Notes: generated by a model not told the origin, from the sequence alone. DNA of 21,032 bases from JBBIVB01 sp964567515 (GCA_964567515.1 CAZMMW010000010.1:1-21032); one strand, 5' to 3'; positions 1-7,797 are shown, numbered from the stretch's first letter. Made by a program: numbers and translations.

Positions 1-25
1 TGACTCCTCAAGAGAAATACCTACA

Positions 26-46
26 GACTGTTACCATTGACTGTTA
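26..46 (+). repeat. Direct repeat GACTGTTA upstream of first promoter
   Basis: The octamer GACTGTTA occurs at 26-33 and again at 39-46, with a 13-base period, directly upstream of the -35 hexamer at 60-65. A further partial copy (AACTGTA) follows at 46-52. The placement would suit a regulator-binding site, but no family can be named from this alone and a short repeat can arise by chance in AT-rich DNA. Confidence 0.3.
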
Positions 47-59
47 ACTGTACATGGCT

Positions 60-88
60 TTGACATTAAGATTTAGCTATGATATTGT
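60..88 (+). promoter_or_regulatory. Sigma70-type promoter of the first gene
   Basis: A perfect -35 hexamer TTGACA (60-65) is followed after 17 bases by TATTGT (83-88), a 5/6 match to the -10 consensus. The predicted start near 95 leaves a leader of about 110 bases before the ATG at 206. The leader can form a small CCTC/GAGG hairpin (136-150). Confidence 0.6.
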
Positions 89-193
89 ATAGAGTCTTTT
101 TATAACTCACACAAAATAATGAAAAGACAACCTTGCCTCGGGTTTAGAGGTAAAAACAAAATCGCTAAAGCCTAATCAAGGCCAAAGCAAGAT

Positions 194-198
194 AGGAG
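194..198 (+). promoter_or_regulatory. Strong Shine-Dalgarno site (AGGAG)
   Basis: AGGAG lies 7 bases before the ATG at 206, which fixes this start. It is noteworthy because almost all other genes in the window have no recognisable Shine-Dalgarno motif. Confidence 0.75.
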
Positions 199-205
199 AT
201 TAACA

Positions 206-1054
206 ATGCCAAACTCACCGAAAGAAGGAACTGTTTGGACAGTTCCAGTGGGAAAGCACAATACTGCCATGAGTAAACTTTTTAACAACCTTGGCAATCA
301 GGGTGCTGCTATTATAACTCAATTGGACGAGGATGACCTTTATAACCAAAAGGTCGCCGATTTCATGCTTCGCCGGGGATTTGAACCTTCCATTGACCAG
401 CGCATCGCGCGGGCTATCATGGGACCCAAAAATTATTGGGGCCCGGAAGATTGGATCAAGAGCCATGGTGGTGTCTACACCAAAAAGCAACTCAAAGAGC
501 TGTCCCTCTTCCCTTGGAGCGAGGAAACACTCATGTCCACTTGCCCTTTATGTGGCAAAATCGTACGCGAGTGCCATTATGCCCATTGTGGGTTGGAAGT
601 AATTCAGGGCGAGGTTCTGTCAATCGTAAAGTTCCGGGGATTTTATCCAGAAACCAACCAACCCAAGTTCTACGCTTATGGCAACGCCTGGTACAACAAC
701 CAGAACTTTGCCACCGCCACCACGTTGCAACTTGGCTGGTACCTGACTCATCTGGAAATTGTTCCTAAATCAGAGAACAAAACCACGCAGGATCAAGTGG
801 CTATGTTGCCACCCGAATACGAGACGTCAAGTGCTATTGAGGAAACTATGAAGAGTTTCCATTACTTCAGCAAAACCCAGAAGTACGTCAATAGCAATCG
901 GTATACACGTTGCAAGGATGTCACTTCAGACGGTCGCCGTGTCCACGCTGGCTACTTCAATGCCAATGGTTTCCGCCTCAGCGGCTTCACGGATGGCTAC
1001 TGTACTTACTACATCGGTGTCGGTGCCTCTCGAAAAAAAGAAGTTCCAATCTGA
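206..1054 (+). CDS. Hypothetical protein with Cys/His cluster and Gly/Tyr/Asn-rich tail
   Basis: The 282-aa product has no signal peptide or membrane segment, so it is probably cytoplasmic. Residues 113-128 hold a compact cluster (C113-x2-C116, then C123, H124, H127, C128) that could bind one zinc ion. The middle (about 153-200) is aromatic and Asn-rich. The tail (about 225-282) contains DVTSDGRRV and ends with GVGASRKK. From memory, similar proteins recur, often in several copies, in Parcubacteria genomes, with conserved ends and a variable tail; this is not verified. The gene stands alone with its own promoter, AGGAG site and terminator. Its codons are rich in C-ending triplets, unlike the TTA-rich neighbours, suggesting high expression or separate origin. 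Function is unknown; a DNA- or RNA-binding role is only a guess from the zinc-like cluster. Confidence 0.85.
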   Translation: MPNSPKEGTVWTVPVGKHNTAMSKLFNNLGNQGAAIITQLDEDDLYNQKVADFMLRRGFEPSIDQRIARAIMGPKNYWGPEDWIKSHGGVYTKKQLKELSLFPWSEETLMSTCPLCGKIVRECHYAHCGLEVIQGEVLSIVKFRGFYPETNQPKFYAYGNAWYNNQNFATATTLQLGWYLTHLEIVPKSENKTTQDQVAMLPPEYETSSAIEETMKSFHYFSKTQKYVNSNRYTRCKDVTSDGRRVHAGYFNANGFRLSGFTDGYCTYYIGVGASRKKEVPI

Positions 1055-1091
1055 ACTTCGAAACCTGAGGAACCGTGCCTCTTGAAACTTT

Positions 1092-1135
1092 GAACCTTCG
1101 TCAAAATTTATTTTTTGTCGGAGGTTCTTTTATTT
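1092..1135 (+). terminator. Rho-independent terminator of the first gene
   Basis: GAACCTTCG (1092-1100) pairs with CGGAGGTTC (1119-1127) with one G-U pair. The inner CAAAA/TTTTG extends the stem, and a T-rich run (TTTTATTT) follows at 1128-1135. It lies 38 bases after the stop codon. Confidence 0.75.
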
Positions 1136-1472
1136 ATACCCGTATGTTATATTTAATAATGCTTTGCTAATGCAGATTAGGCCACGGTTTAATCTCGTAA
1201 AGCGTCTCATCTTTGAGACACCACCAGAGTGGCATTTATGTTTATCTTCTCTCCTTAAAGTAAACTCAAAGAATTTTTGGCAGGCTGATCTAAGTCGGAC
1301 CACAGTGGTAATAATTTATGGTTTTAGTGCTTTGCTGGCGCGTTTAGAGATAAAACTAAAATGAGAATTGTCTGTAGACACCAAAGTTGTTTCTGTACAC
1401 TATAGTTTTCCTAACTGGATATCTGGGATCTCAAAAGATAATATATAATTTATATATTAAGCGATAGCTATT
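1136..1472. other. Intergenic region with small repeated hairpins
   Basis: No convincing gene is seen in this stretch. It holds a perfect hairpin (GTCTCA/TGAGAC, about 1203-1218), then CCAC-CAGA-GTGG, and further on ACCAC-a-GTGGT. Two blocks look like diverged copies: TGCTTTGCT occurs near 1160 and again near 1330, and a CCAC..GTGG hairpin followed by TTTATG-GTTT-like sequence occurs near 1222 and 1300. A TATAAT at 1444-1449 lies 24 bases before the DedA start, but no good -35 was found with it. An unknown structured RNA is possible. Confidence 0.35.
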
Positions 1473-2114
1473 ATGTTTGATATAGTTAGTTTAATTAAAA
1501 CCGTTGGTCTATTAGGTATTTTCTTTATCGTTTTTGCTGAATCTGGTTTACTGATAGGTTTTTTTCTACCTGGTGACAGCCTGTTATTTACAGCTGGTTT
1601 ATTAGCCTCTCAAGGCTGGCTAGATATTTATTGGTTAGTTATTGGCAGTTTTCTAGCGGCCGTCATAGGAGATAGTGTGGGTTATGCTTTTGGTAAAAAA
1701 TTTGGTACCAAAGTATTTGCCAAACCAAAATCGTTATTGTGGCAGCCGGAACATATAGAAAGAGCTCAAAAGTTTTTTACTCTTCATGGTGGTAAAACAA
1801 TTATTTTAGCCCGTTTCATTCCTTTTATTAGAACTTTTGCTCCTATATTAGCAGGCGTTGGTAAAATGAATTACGGCTATTTTTTTAGTTATAATATTAT
1901 TGGCGCTTTACTGTGGGCTGTTGGAGTAACTTTGGCTGGTTATTATTTAGGTAATTTAATACCTGGTATTGAACAATATCTGTGGCCGATTGTTATTCTC
2001 ATAATTTTAACCTCCTTAATACCTCTGACAAAGGATTTAATAAAACACCCGGAGCATCGGCATCAAGTGAAGCAAAAATTAATAAACCTGCTTAAAAGGA
2101 ATATTTCAATTTGA
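1473..2114 (+). CDS. DedA family membrane protein (SNARE-associated/VTT domain)
   Basis: The 213-aa polytopic inner-membrane protein carries the DedA/VTT hallmarks. These are an acidic early segment with E23 and FLPGD (31-35), GD at 66-67 followed by GY..G, and the signature ARFIPFIRTFAP..AG...M (113-132). Family members help keep membrane potential and envelope integrity, and several act as lipid-carrier (undecaprenyl phosphate or phosphatidylethanolamine) flippases, so a lipid-scrambling role is inferred. The C-terminal 25 residues are basic (His, Lys, Arg) and probably cytoplasmic. There is no Shine-Dalgarno motif; the ATG is the first in frame. It is single-gene, ending 158 bases before HU. 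The presence of uppS in the same window fits an undecaprenyl-carrier role but does not prove it. Confidence 0.9.
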   Translation: MFDIVSLIKTVGLLGIFFIVFAESGLLIGFFLPGDSLLFTAGLLASQGWLDIYWLVIGSFLAAVIGDSVGYAFGKKFGTKVFAKPKSLLWQPEHIERAQKFFTLHGGKTIILARFIPFIRTFAPILAGVGKMNYGYFFSYNIIGALLWAVGVTLAGYYLGNLIPGIEQYLWPIVILIILTSLIPLTKDLIKHPEHRHQVKQKLINLLKRNISI

Positions 2115-2272
2115 TTATAATTTAGCTAACCTTAGTAAAATTATTATGAAAATATATTAAAAACAGTTAAAATATTTGATGTTTTCTCCCAAAAAAGCCA
2201 ATATTGTGCTATATTTGATGGGTAGGGAAAACGTAGATTTAAAATTAATTATTAATAATTAAGAAAAAAACT

Positions 2273-2557
2273 ATGGCAAAAGGTATGACCAAATCACAAG
2301 TTTTGCAGTCTTTGGCCGAAAAAACCGGCAAGACTCGCAAAGAAGTTTCTGATATGATGGAGGCTGTGGTGACGCTAGCTTATAGCGAAACCAAGAAATC
2401 CGGCGAGTTTACTTTACCCGGATTAGGGAAACTCGTTAAAAAACAGCGCGCTGCCCGACAGGGCCGCAATCCAGCTACTGGCGCTACCATTCAGATTCCA
2501 GCCAAGACAGTAGTCAAATTCCGTGTTTCTAAGCAAGCTAAGGACGCAATACTCTAA
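2273..2557 (+). CDS. HU family DNA-binding protein
   Basis: The 94-aa length is typical of HU/IHF proteins, which are dimeric DNA-bending nucleoid proteins. The N-terminal helices begin MAKGMTKSQVLQ. The conserved G(EFTL)PGLGKL core lies about 44-54. The DNA-contacting beta arm contains RAARQGRNPATG, with the intercalating Pro in NPATG, followed by IQIPAKTVVKFRVSK. The gene is monocistronic, preceded by an A-rich region with no Shine-Dalgarno site and followed by a strong terminator. The codon choice (GCC, CGC, GGC, CTG-type mix) is somewhat richer than its neighbours, as expected for an abundant protein. Confidence 0.96.
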   Translation: MAKGMTKSQVLQSLAEKTGKTRKEVSDMMEAVVTLAYSETKKSGEFTLPGLGKLVKKQRAARQGRNPATGATIQIPAKTVVKFRVSKQAKDAIL

Positions 2558-2578
2558 GATTCAGACGAATCGGTATTT

Positions 2579-2614
2579 AATCGCCTCTGACACTCATCAG
2601 AGGCGATTTATTTT
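2579..2614 (+). terminator. Rho-independent terminator after HU
   Basis: A perfect 12-bp stem, AATCGCCTCTGA (2579-2590) with TCAGAGGCGATT (2597-2608), has a 6-base loop and is followed by TATTTT. It ends the HU transcript. Confidence 0.9.
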
Positions 2615-2648
2615 GGAATATAAAAAGAGATGGAGTTTTTATGAAAAT

Positions 2649-2677
2649 TTGACAAAAAATAGTTTTGGGTATATATT
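2649..2677 (+). promoter_or_regulatory. Sigma70-type promoter upstream of the DUF134 unit
   Basis: TTGACA (2649-2654) is followed after exactly 17 bases by TATATT (2672-2677), a near-consensus promoter with a predicted start near 2684. It would transcribe the small ORF at 2723 and the DUF134 gene at 2962. Confidence 0.65.
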
Positions 2678-2696
2678 CATAACTAGTAATCCTTAA

Positions 2697-2705
2697 TTAT
2701 CCACA
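2697..2705 (+). promoter_or_regulatory. Perfect DnaA-box-like nonamer TTATCCACA
   Basis: The sequence equals the E. coli consensus DnaA box. It lies just after the predicted start of the promoter at 2649-2677. A second perfect copy lies at 13836-13844. There is no cluster, so this is not evidence of an origin; regulation by DnaA or chance are both possible. Confidence 0.25.
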
Positions 2706-2722
2706 AGGTCAAAATAGGGAAT

Positions 2723-2920
2723 ATGTCATATATAACCAATATCAAATTTCGTAGTTTTTCTTTTTATAACACCAATTACCGTAAACAGTTCATTAGCGGA
2801 CGCAACGAAACAGGTATTTTAAACAACGAAGCAGAAACTAAGGTCTTGACTACCCGTTGGGAAGGGTTCTGGCGTAAACCTCAATTTAAGAAAAATTACA
2901 GTTTAAAACAAAATTACTAA
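2723..2920 (+). CDS. Possible small basic hypothetical protein
   Basis: The 65-aa ORF encodes a basic, aromatic- and Asn-rich peptide with no recognised domain or signal. In favour: it begins about 40 bases after a near-consensus promoter start and lies in the same direction as the downstream DUF134 gene. Against: the AGGG upstream (2716-2719) is only about 3 bases from the ATG, the composition is not distinctive, and a 65-codon ORF can occur by chance. It may be non-coding leader instead. Confidence 0.35.
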   Translation: MSYITNIKFRSFSFYNTNYRKQFISGRNETGILNNEAETKVLTTRWEGFWRKPQFKKNYSLKQNY

Positions 2921-2961
2921 AATATTTCAGGCCAGCAAATCATAGGCTTAAAATAAAAATT

Positions 2962-3234
2962 ATGGCCAGGCCAAGAAAAAAAAGGCGTATTAATTTTTCG
3001 CCTCCCGCCACTTTATTTCTGCCTTATGGCAAATCACGTTTTGGACAAGAAGCGGTTGATTTATCTTTGGAAGAAACCGAGGCGATTAGATTAAAAAATA
3101 TAAAAAAGTTAGACCAGATACAAGCAGCCCGAGTCATGCATACTTCACAAAGTACTTTTCAGCGCCTTTTAATATCAGCTTATCATAAAATAGCCCGCGG
3201 TTTGATTTATGGTTTAGGTATTAGAATTAAATAA
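2962..3234 (+). CDS. DUF134/UPF0251 family regulator
   Basis: The 90-aa product starts MARPRKKRR, the usual opening of the DUF134 (UPF0251) family. It continues with the expected acidic segment (LSLEETEAIRLKNIKKLDQ, about 35-53) and a sigma-region-4-like helix-turn-helix (IQAARVMHTSQSTFQRLLISAYHKIA, about 53-78). It is predicted to bind DNA as a small transcription regulator; targets are unknown. Many family members have a metal-binding Cys near the N-terminus, but here there is no Cys in the whole protein. There is no Shine-Dalgarno motif. It probably shares the promoter at 2649-2677. Confidence 0.88.
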   Translation: MARPRKKRRINFSPPATLFLPYGKSRFGQEAVDLSLEETEAIRLKNIKKLDQIQAARVMHTSQSTFQRLLISAYHKIARGLIYGLGIRIK

Positions 3235-3325
3235 GCACCCTTTATTCTTTTCCAGCTTTTTGCTAGACTTAATTCGCAGACCTCTATAATTATTACTAGA
3301 TTTAAAGGGTCTTGATTATAAAAAT

Positions 3326-4936
3326 ATGTCTAAAATTCACTTACGTGAAGAGGCCCAACAGTTTTTAAGTAGCTTGGAACTAGTTTATGAAATCGAAAAG
3401 ATAGCGGAAGAACCAAAACATAAACTCCAGGTCAATGAGTTCGTGGGTTTTGCTGCTTTTGCTTATGAAAAATTGCGTAATCTAGTCGATTATAAAGACG
3501 ATGTGTTGTTACGTAAGAATGCTATCAAACGTTTATTACGTCAACGCTCCATGCTGACTGGTGTAGTAAAAGATGAAACCAACGCACAGGATTTATTGCG
3601 CGAATTAATACTTTCGCGCTATCTTCCCAATAACACTATTTCAGTAACGGCGGTGGAACAAGTGGCTATCATTATTAAAAAATATCGTTTGCTGGTGGAA
3701 GAATTAAAAAAACATAATTGGTACGCAACCGAATTCCGTAAATGGTTAATAGCTATCGAAGCGTTGGAGATTGAGCATTTATTAGTTGACGAACCGATCC
3801 GTCATCCTTTAACTCGTTTTGCTTATCAGTTATTACAGCCAGTTTTTCATCAAGCAAGTCGTGAAGCTGATGAACATATTTATAATCGACAATTAGTTAT
3901 TACTATCCAAAGAGTTTTAGAAAAAGCCGACGCTGATATCTTATCCTTTCATCTAGCTAAACATTTATTTCCTGAATGGTTTAACAACACTTTATCCTCT
4001 GAGCCAGAAGCGGCAGTACGTTGGTCAAAAATTTATCAGGAAGTTAATAAAGAATTAAATCATAGTTTAACTAGACGGTTGCAAACTTTGGTGCGTAGAG
4101 CTTTGGTTCCTTTTATAGTATTAAGAGTAAGTATCAGGTCTAGAGGATTCAAAGGATTAGCTAATTTTTTAACTAATCCCGAAGCAGTAGCAGCCACTAC
4201 AGCCACTGTTTATGAAAGTTATTATGCTAATTTACGATCAAAAATCCGGCGTAAAGGTATACACGCTATGGCTTATATCTTTTTAACTAAAATCATTTTA
4301 GCTATAGCTTTAGAATTACCTTACGAAAGTTATATCTTAGGTTATGTCAATAAAATTGCTTTATTAATTAATTTATTAATCCCGCCTTTTTTAATGCTGT
4401 TGATAACTTTATTGGTAACTTCGCCAGGTAGACAGAATATCGATAAGTTAGTAATTGGTACCAAGGAAATTCTCTACGGTAGCGAGGATCCTATTTTTTT
4501 AAAGGCTCCTTACTTAGCTAAAAAACAACGTTCTTATCGTTTAGCTAGTTTGGGATTAGGGATTTTGTCAGCTATCACTTTTTTAGCTTCCTTTGGAGGT
4601 ATTATTTATCTTTTATATTTATTAGATTTTAATCTTTTAAGCGGGGCCTTGTTCATTTTCTTTGTTAGTTTAGTGAGTTTCTTTGGTGTTACCTTACGTC
4701 AACAGGTTAATGCCTTACGAGTGGTACCAAGCAAAGCTAATATTTTTACCTTTTTATTAGATATAGTCAGCCTGCCCATGGTTTGGTTTGGGAGATGGCT
4801 ATCCACTACTTTTGATAAAGTTAACGTTTTTGTTGCTCTCATGGATTTTTTGATAGAATTACCTTTTAAAGTAATTTTAAAATTTTTGGATAAATGGTTT
4901 TCTTTTTTACGCGAGAAGAAAGAAGAACTATTTTAA
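3326..4936 (+). CDS. Large helical hypothetical membrane protein
   Basis: I do not recognise a named family for this 536-aa protein. The first 300 residues are soluble-looking, mostly alpha-helical and charged, with no signal peptide. The C-terminal 230 residues contain about four clear membrane segments (roughly 312-330, 343-365, 406-432 and 436-456) and possibly more amphipathic ones (472-490, 500-518), ending with a charged KKEELF tail. The architecture is therefore a large cytoplasmic N-terminal domain followed by a membrane anchor or pore-like region. A TATAAT lies near 3284-3289 about 40 bases upstream. No Shine-Dalgarno site is seen before the ATG. It is followed by an EamA transporter gene 43 bases later, so they may be co-transcribed. 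Function unknown. Confidence 0.85.
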   Translation: MSKIHLREEAQQFLSSLELVYEIEKIAEEPKHKLQVNEFVGFAAFAYEKLRNLVDYKDDVLLRKNAIKRLLRQRSMLTGVVKDETNAQDLLRELILSRYLPNNTISVTAVEQVAIIIKKYRLLVEELKKHNWYATEFRKWLIAIEALEIEHLLVDEPIRHPLTRFAYQLLQPVFHQASREADEHIYNRQLVITIQRVLEKADADILSFHLAKHLFPEWFNNTLSSEPEAAVRWSKIYQEVNKELNHSLTRRLQTLVRRALVPFIVLRVSIRSRGFKGLANFLTNPEAVAATTATVYESYYANLRSKIRRKGIHAMAYIFLTKIILAIALELPYESYILGYVNKIALLINLLIPPFLMLLITLLVTSPGRQNIDKLVIGTKEILYGSEDPIFLKAPYLAKKQRSYRLASLGLGILSAITFLASFGGIIYLLYLLDFNLLSGALFIFFVSLVSFFGVTLRQQVNALRVVPSKANIFTFLLDIVSLPMVWFGRWLSTTFDKVNVFVALMDFLIELPFKVILKFLDKWFSFLREKKEELF

Positions 4937-4979
4937 TTATTAAAATCAAATAATCACAGAATCTTGACAGTCTATTCCT

Positions 4980-5867
4980 ATGTCTTGGTTTGTCTGGACA
5001 ATCATAGCTTATCTATTAAGTGCCATCACCGTTTTAGTTGACAAGGCATTATTTCACACCAAACAGGTAAGAAAACCAGCTGCTTATGTAATCATTATTG
5101 CCACTTTAAGCTTAGCGGTTTTTGTTTTGGCGCCTTTGGGTTTAAGAATACCCAGTCCAGAATCTTTTGGTTTGAGCTTGCTGACAGGTTTTTGTTTTAG
5201 TTTAGCTTTATGGCTAATGTTTTCTGCTTTGCAAAAAGGAGAGGCCTCTCGAGTAACGCCTTTCATTGGCGCTTGGGGTCCAATCTTTGTTTTTATCACC
5301 TCTTATTTTTTAATCGGTGAAAGATTGTCATTAATAGAATTAATTTCTTTTACGCTGTTAATCGGTGGCGGTTTTTTGATTGTAGAAGGTAGGAATGGCT
5401 TGACTAATAGTATTAAAGTTTTGTCTATTGGTGCCGCATTATCATTTGCTCTTTTTTATACTTTAAGTAAACAGGTTTTTATGGATATTGGTTTTATATC
5501 TGGCTTAATTTGGATTAGGGTAGGCGCTTTTTTGTTTGCGCTATTATTACTATTATTTCCTTCAACTTGGCCGGCTTTAAAACATACTGGATCGGCAGCC
5601 CCAGGCGCTAAATTTGCTTTTGTTGGCGGACAAATAGCCGCTGCTTTGTCTAGTTTGGTAATTAATTATGCTATTTCTTTAGGTAGCGTAACTTTAATTA
5701 ATGCTTTGCAAGGATTGCAATATATTTTTCTTTTTATCCTGGTAGCTGTTTTTTCTTACCGTTGGCCGCAATTATTAAAAGAAGAATTGTCAGGAGATAT
5801 TTTGTGGCGTAAGGCAATTGCCACCGTTTTAATAGTGGCCGGTTTGGCCACTTTATCTTTTTCTTAA
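4980..5867 (+). CDS. EamA/DMT superfamily transporter
   Basis: The 295-aa protein has about ten hydrophobic segments arranged as two repeats of roughly five, as in the drug/metabolite transporter superfamily. The first half ends with the typical G-E-R-L-S-x-x-E...GGGFLIVEG pattern (about 114-136). The second half ends with a GLQYIFLFILVAVFSYRWPQ segment and a final hydrophobic helix. It is expected to be an inner-membrane exporter or permease of a small metabolite; the substrate cannot be told. It lies 10 bases upstream of a glycosidase gene, giving a likely operon with the next two genes. No Shine-Dalgarno motif precedes the ATG. Confidence 0.88.
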   Translation: MSWFVWTIIAYLLSAITVLVDKALFHTKQVRKPAAYVIIIATLSLAVFVLAPLGLRIPSPESFGLSLLTGFCFSLALWLMFSALQKGEASRVTPFIGAWGPIFVFITSYFLIGERLSLIELISFTLLIGGGFLIVEGRNGLTNSIKVLSIGAALSFALFYTLSKQVFMDIGFISGLIWIRVGAFLFALLLLLFPSTWPALKHTGSAAPGAKFAFVGGQIAAALSSLVINYAISLGSVTLINALQGLQYIFLFILVAVFSYRWPQLLKEELSGDILWRKAIATVLIVAGLATLSFS

Positions 5868-5877
5868 GTATAAGTAA

Positions 5878-6858
5878 ATGAAGTTTTTATATATTTTTTT
5901 AAGTGTTATTGTAATTATTGTAGTAGTTAGTTTGTTTTTTTTACCACGGGTACCGGTGGTTGATAATCCGGTATGGGGAGTTAGCTTTGCCAAAGACTAC
6001 GCTCAATATTTAGGTTTGGATTGGCGCGCTACCTATCAGGCGATTTTGGACGATTTACAAGTTCGCCATCTTAGATTACAAGCTAATTGGAATGAGATTG
6101 AGCCGCAGGCTTCCCAATTTGATTTTACTGATATTGATTGGCAAATTGCCGAAGCTAGTAAAAGGGGTGCCCAAGTAACTTTGGTTATTGGTCGCAAACT
6201 TCCACGCTGGCCAGAATGTCATGAACCGACTTGGGTTAAAGATTTAAGTCCTTGGGATCAAGAAGAACAATTATTTAAAATGTTGCGGGCGGTAGTTGAA
6301 CATTATCAGCAGAACCAGACCGTTGTTCGCTGGCAGCTAGAAAATGAACCGTTGTTTTATTTTGGCCTTTGTCCTAAACCCAATAGGCATTTATTATTGC
6401 GGGAAGTGGCGTTAGTTAAATCTTTGGATAGCCGGCCGATTTTAATTACTGATTCTGGTGAATTGTCGTCTTGGTGGGAAACAGCCGGTCCAGCTGATGT
6501 GCAAGGATCGACTTTGTATAAAACCACTTATGCGCCTCTTTGGGGATATTGGCATTATCCTTTGCCGGCCTGGTATTATCGTCTTAAGGCGGCATTGATA
6601 TCACCATGGGTAGATAAAACCATTATTTCGGAATTACAAATGGAGCCCTGGGGTCCAAAAGGTTTAGCGGACATGACTTTAGCAGAAACTCAAGTTTCTT
6701 TTAATCAGCAGAATTTTCGTGATAATATTCAGTTTTTTAAAAAAGTTGGTTTTAGTGAAGCATATTTGTGGGGAGTAGAATGGTGGTATAAAGCAAAAGT
6801 GATGGGTGATGATAGTTTGTGGCGGGAAGCACAAAATTTATTTAAGCCACCATCATAA
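5878..6858 (+). CDS. Membrane-anchored clan GH-A-like glycoside hydrolase
   Basis: This 326-aa protein has one N-terminal hydrophobic anchor (about 3-23) and then a beta/alpha-barrel-like domain. The retaining clan GH-A motifs are visible. LRLQANWNEIEP (65-76) matches the strand-2 substrate region. WQLENEP (152-158) contains the NEP motif with E157 as acid/base. IISEL (249-253) places E252 as the probable nucleophile, and LWGVEWW (298-303) resembles the last strand. The closest style is GH5/GH39-like, but the exact family cannot be settled by eye. It should act outside the membrane on a glycan; the substrate is unknown. Neighbours are an EamA transporter (10 bases upstream) and an M50-like peptidase (4 bases downstream), suggesting one envelope operon. 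Both catalytic Glu residues appear present, so it is likely active. Confidence 0.85.
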   Translation: MKFLYIFLSVIVIIVVVSLFFLPRVPVVDNPVWGVSFAKDYAQYLGLDWRATYQAILDDLQVRHLRLQANWNEIEPQASQFDFTDIDWQIAEASKRGAQVTLVIGRKLPRWPECHEPTWVKDLSPWDQEEQLFKMLRAVVEHYQQNQTVVRWQLENEPLFYFGLCPKPNRHLLLREVALVKSLDSRPILITDSGELSSWWETAGPADVQGSTLYKTTYAPLWGYWHYPLPAWYYRLKAALISPWVDKTIISELQMEPWGPKGLADMTLAETQVSFNQQNFRDNIQFFKKVGFSEAYLWGVEWWYKAKVMGDDSLWREAQNLFKPPS

Positions 6859-6862
6859 TTGT

Positions 6863-7639
6863 ATGATGATTATCATTTCTTTTTGTGTAACCTTGATTTT
6901 GGTACTGATTTTATCAAGGTTGGTAAATTTTTGGTTAGAGCAATTATTAGGTAGCCGGTGGTTTAAGATCATTTGTTGGCCAGGTGTAGTGGTTCATGAG
7001 TTATCACATTTATTAGGAGCGGTTTTAACGTTGACTAAAGTGACTGGTTTTAGTTTATTACCACGTTCAATCGGATCAGCTGGTCAAGTGTTAGGTTCGG
7101 TAACTCATGAGGCCAGTAAAAATCCGTTAACTTTGATTTTAATTTCCCTATTTCCTTTTTTAGGAGGCTCATTTATTTTATGGTGTTTGGCTATTATTTT
7201 AATACCTAACGCTCCCTTATTAGCGCCGGTGATTAATATTAGTTCTAATATTAGTCAAAGCAGTTTATCATATTTATCATCTTGGTGGAGTTTTATAATT
7301 TATTTTTGGCAAATACTGGACTTTAGTGTTTGGCAGACCTGGTTGTTTTTATATTTAGCTTTTGGCATTTCAGCCCATCTAGCACCATCGACTCCTGATT
7401 TAAAACATACTAGCGCTAGTTTTACTGCCATAAGCCTGTTAGTTATTTTATTAGTTTATGGTAGTCAATTTTTAGGTAAGCCGATAGGCGGTCTATTATT
7501 ATCTTGGTCTGTATCCGCCATAACTTTTTTTGCGCCACTTTTAAGCTATTCTTTGGCTATGTTATTGTTAGTCGTTATGATAGTAGGAATATCTTTGGGT
7601 ATTAAAAGATTAAATCATACTGTGGTGTGGTGGGGGTAG
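6863..7639 (+). CDS. M50-like integral-membrane zinc metallopeptidase
   Basis: The ATG at 6863 gives 258 aa and lies 4 bases after the preceding stop. An upstream in-frame ATG at 6806 would overlap the glycosidase by 53 bases and add a charged, His-rich stretch in front of the first membrane helix, so 6863 is preferred. The motif PGVVVHELSH (40-49) sits in a hydrophobic segment, giving the HExxH zinc ligands H45 and H49 with catalytic E46. A later segment reads GISAHLAPSTPDLK (168-181), where D179 could be the third ligand, as in the M50B-like families. About six membrane segments are seen. It may cleave membrane proteins or be a degenerate relative. The substrate is unknown. No Shine-Dalgarno site is present. 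Confidence 0.8.
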   Translation: MMIIISFCVTLILVLILSRLVNFWLEQLLGSRWFKIICWPGVVVHELSHLLGAVLTLTKVTGFSLLPRSIGSAGQVLGSVTHEASKNPLTLILISLFPFLGGSFILWCLAIILIPNAPLLAPVINISSNISQSSLSYLSSWWSFIIYFWQILDFSVWQTWLFLYLAFGISAHLAPSTPDLKHTSASFTAISLLVILLVYGSQFLGKPIGGLLLSWSVSAITFFAPLLSYSLAMLLLVVMIVGISLGIKRLNHTVVWWG

Positions 7640-7713
7640 GGAGTACTTTAAGAAAGTAGTTATTGAAATAGCTAGACATTTTGATGAGTATAGATTATTC
7701 TTTTAAGAATCAG

Positions 7714-7784
7714 CGGGCTGTAGTATACCGGTAGTACGCGCGCTTCGGGTGCGCGAAGACTGGGTTCAATTCCCAGCAGCCCGA
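7714..7784 (+). tRNA. tRNA-Pro (anticodon CGG)
   Basis: A full cloverleaf can be folded. The acceptor stem is 7714-7720 with 7777-7783, including the C1-G72 pair characteristic of bacterial tRNA-Pro. The D arm is 7723-7737 with a short 7-base loop. The anticodon stem is 7739-7743 with 7751-7755, and the loop TTCGGGT places anticodon CGG at 7746-7748, with G37 after it. The T arm is 7760-7776 with loop TTCAATT, and the discriminator is A7784. CCA is not encoded, so it must be added enzymatically. It lies 13 bases before uppS and may share its transcript. Confidence 0.96.
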
Positions 7785-7797
7785 GAAATTTAATTAT

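Noticed and set aside
206..1054. Diversity-generating retroelement target
   Set aside because: No reverse transcriptase, template repeat or A-biased variable repeat can be seen in the window; only the tail composition is suggestive.
1164..1364. 66-codon plus-strand ORF between the first terminator and DedA
   Set aside because: No Shine-Dalgarno site, promoter or domain; overlaps repeated hairpins and its composition looks random.
2697..2705. Replication origin
   Set aside because: A single DnaA-box nonamer without a cluster, AT-rich unwinding element or dnaA/dnaN neighbours.
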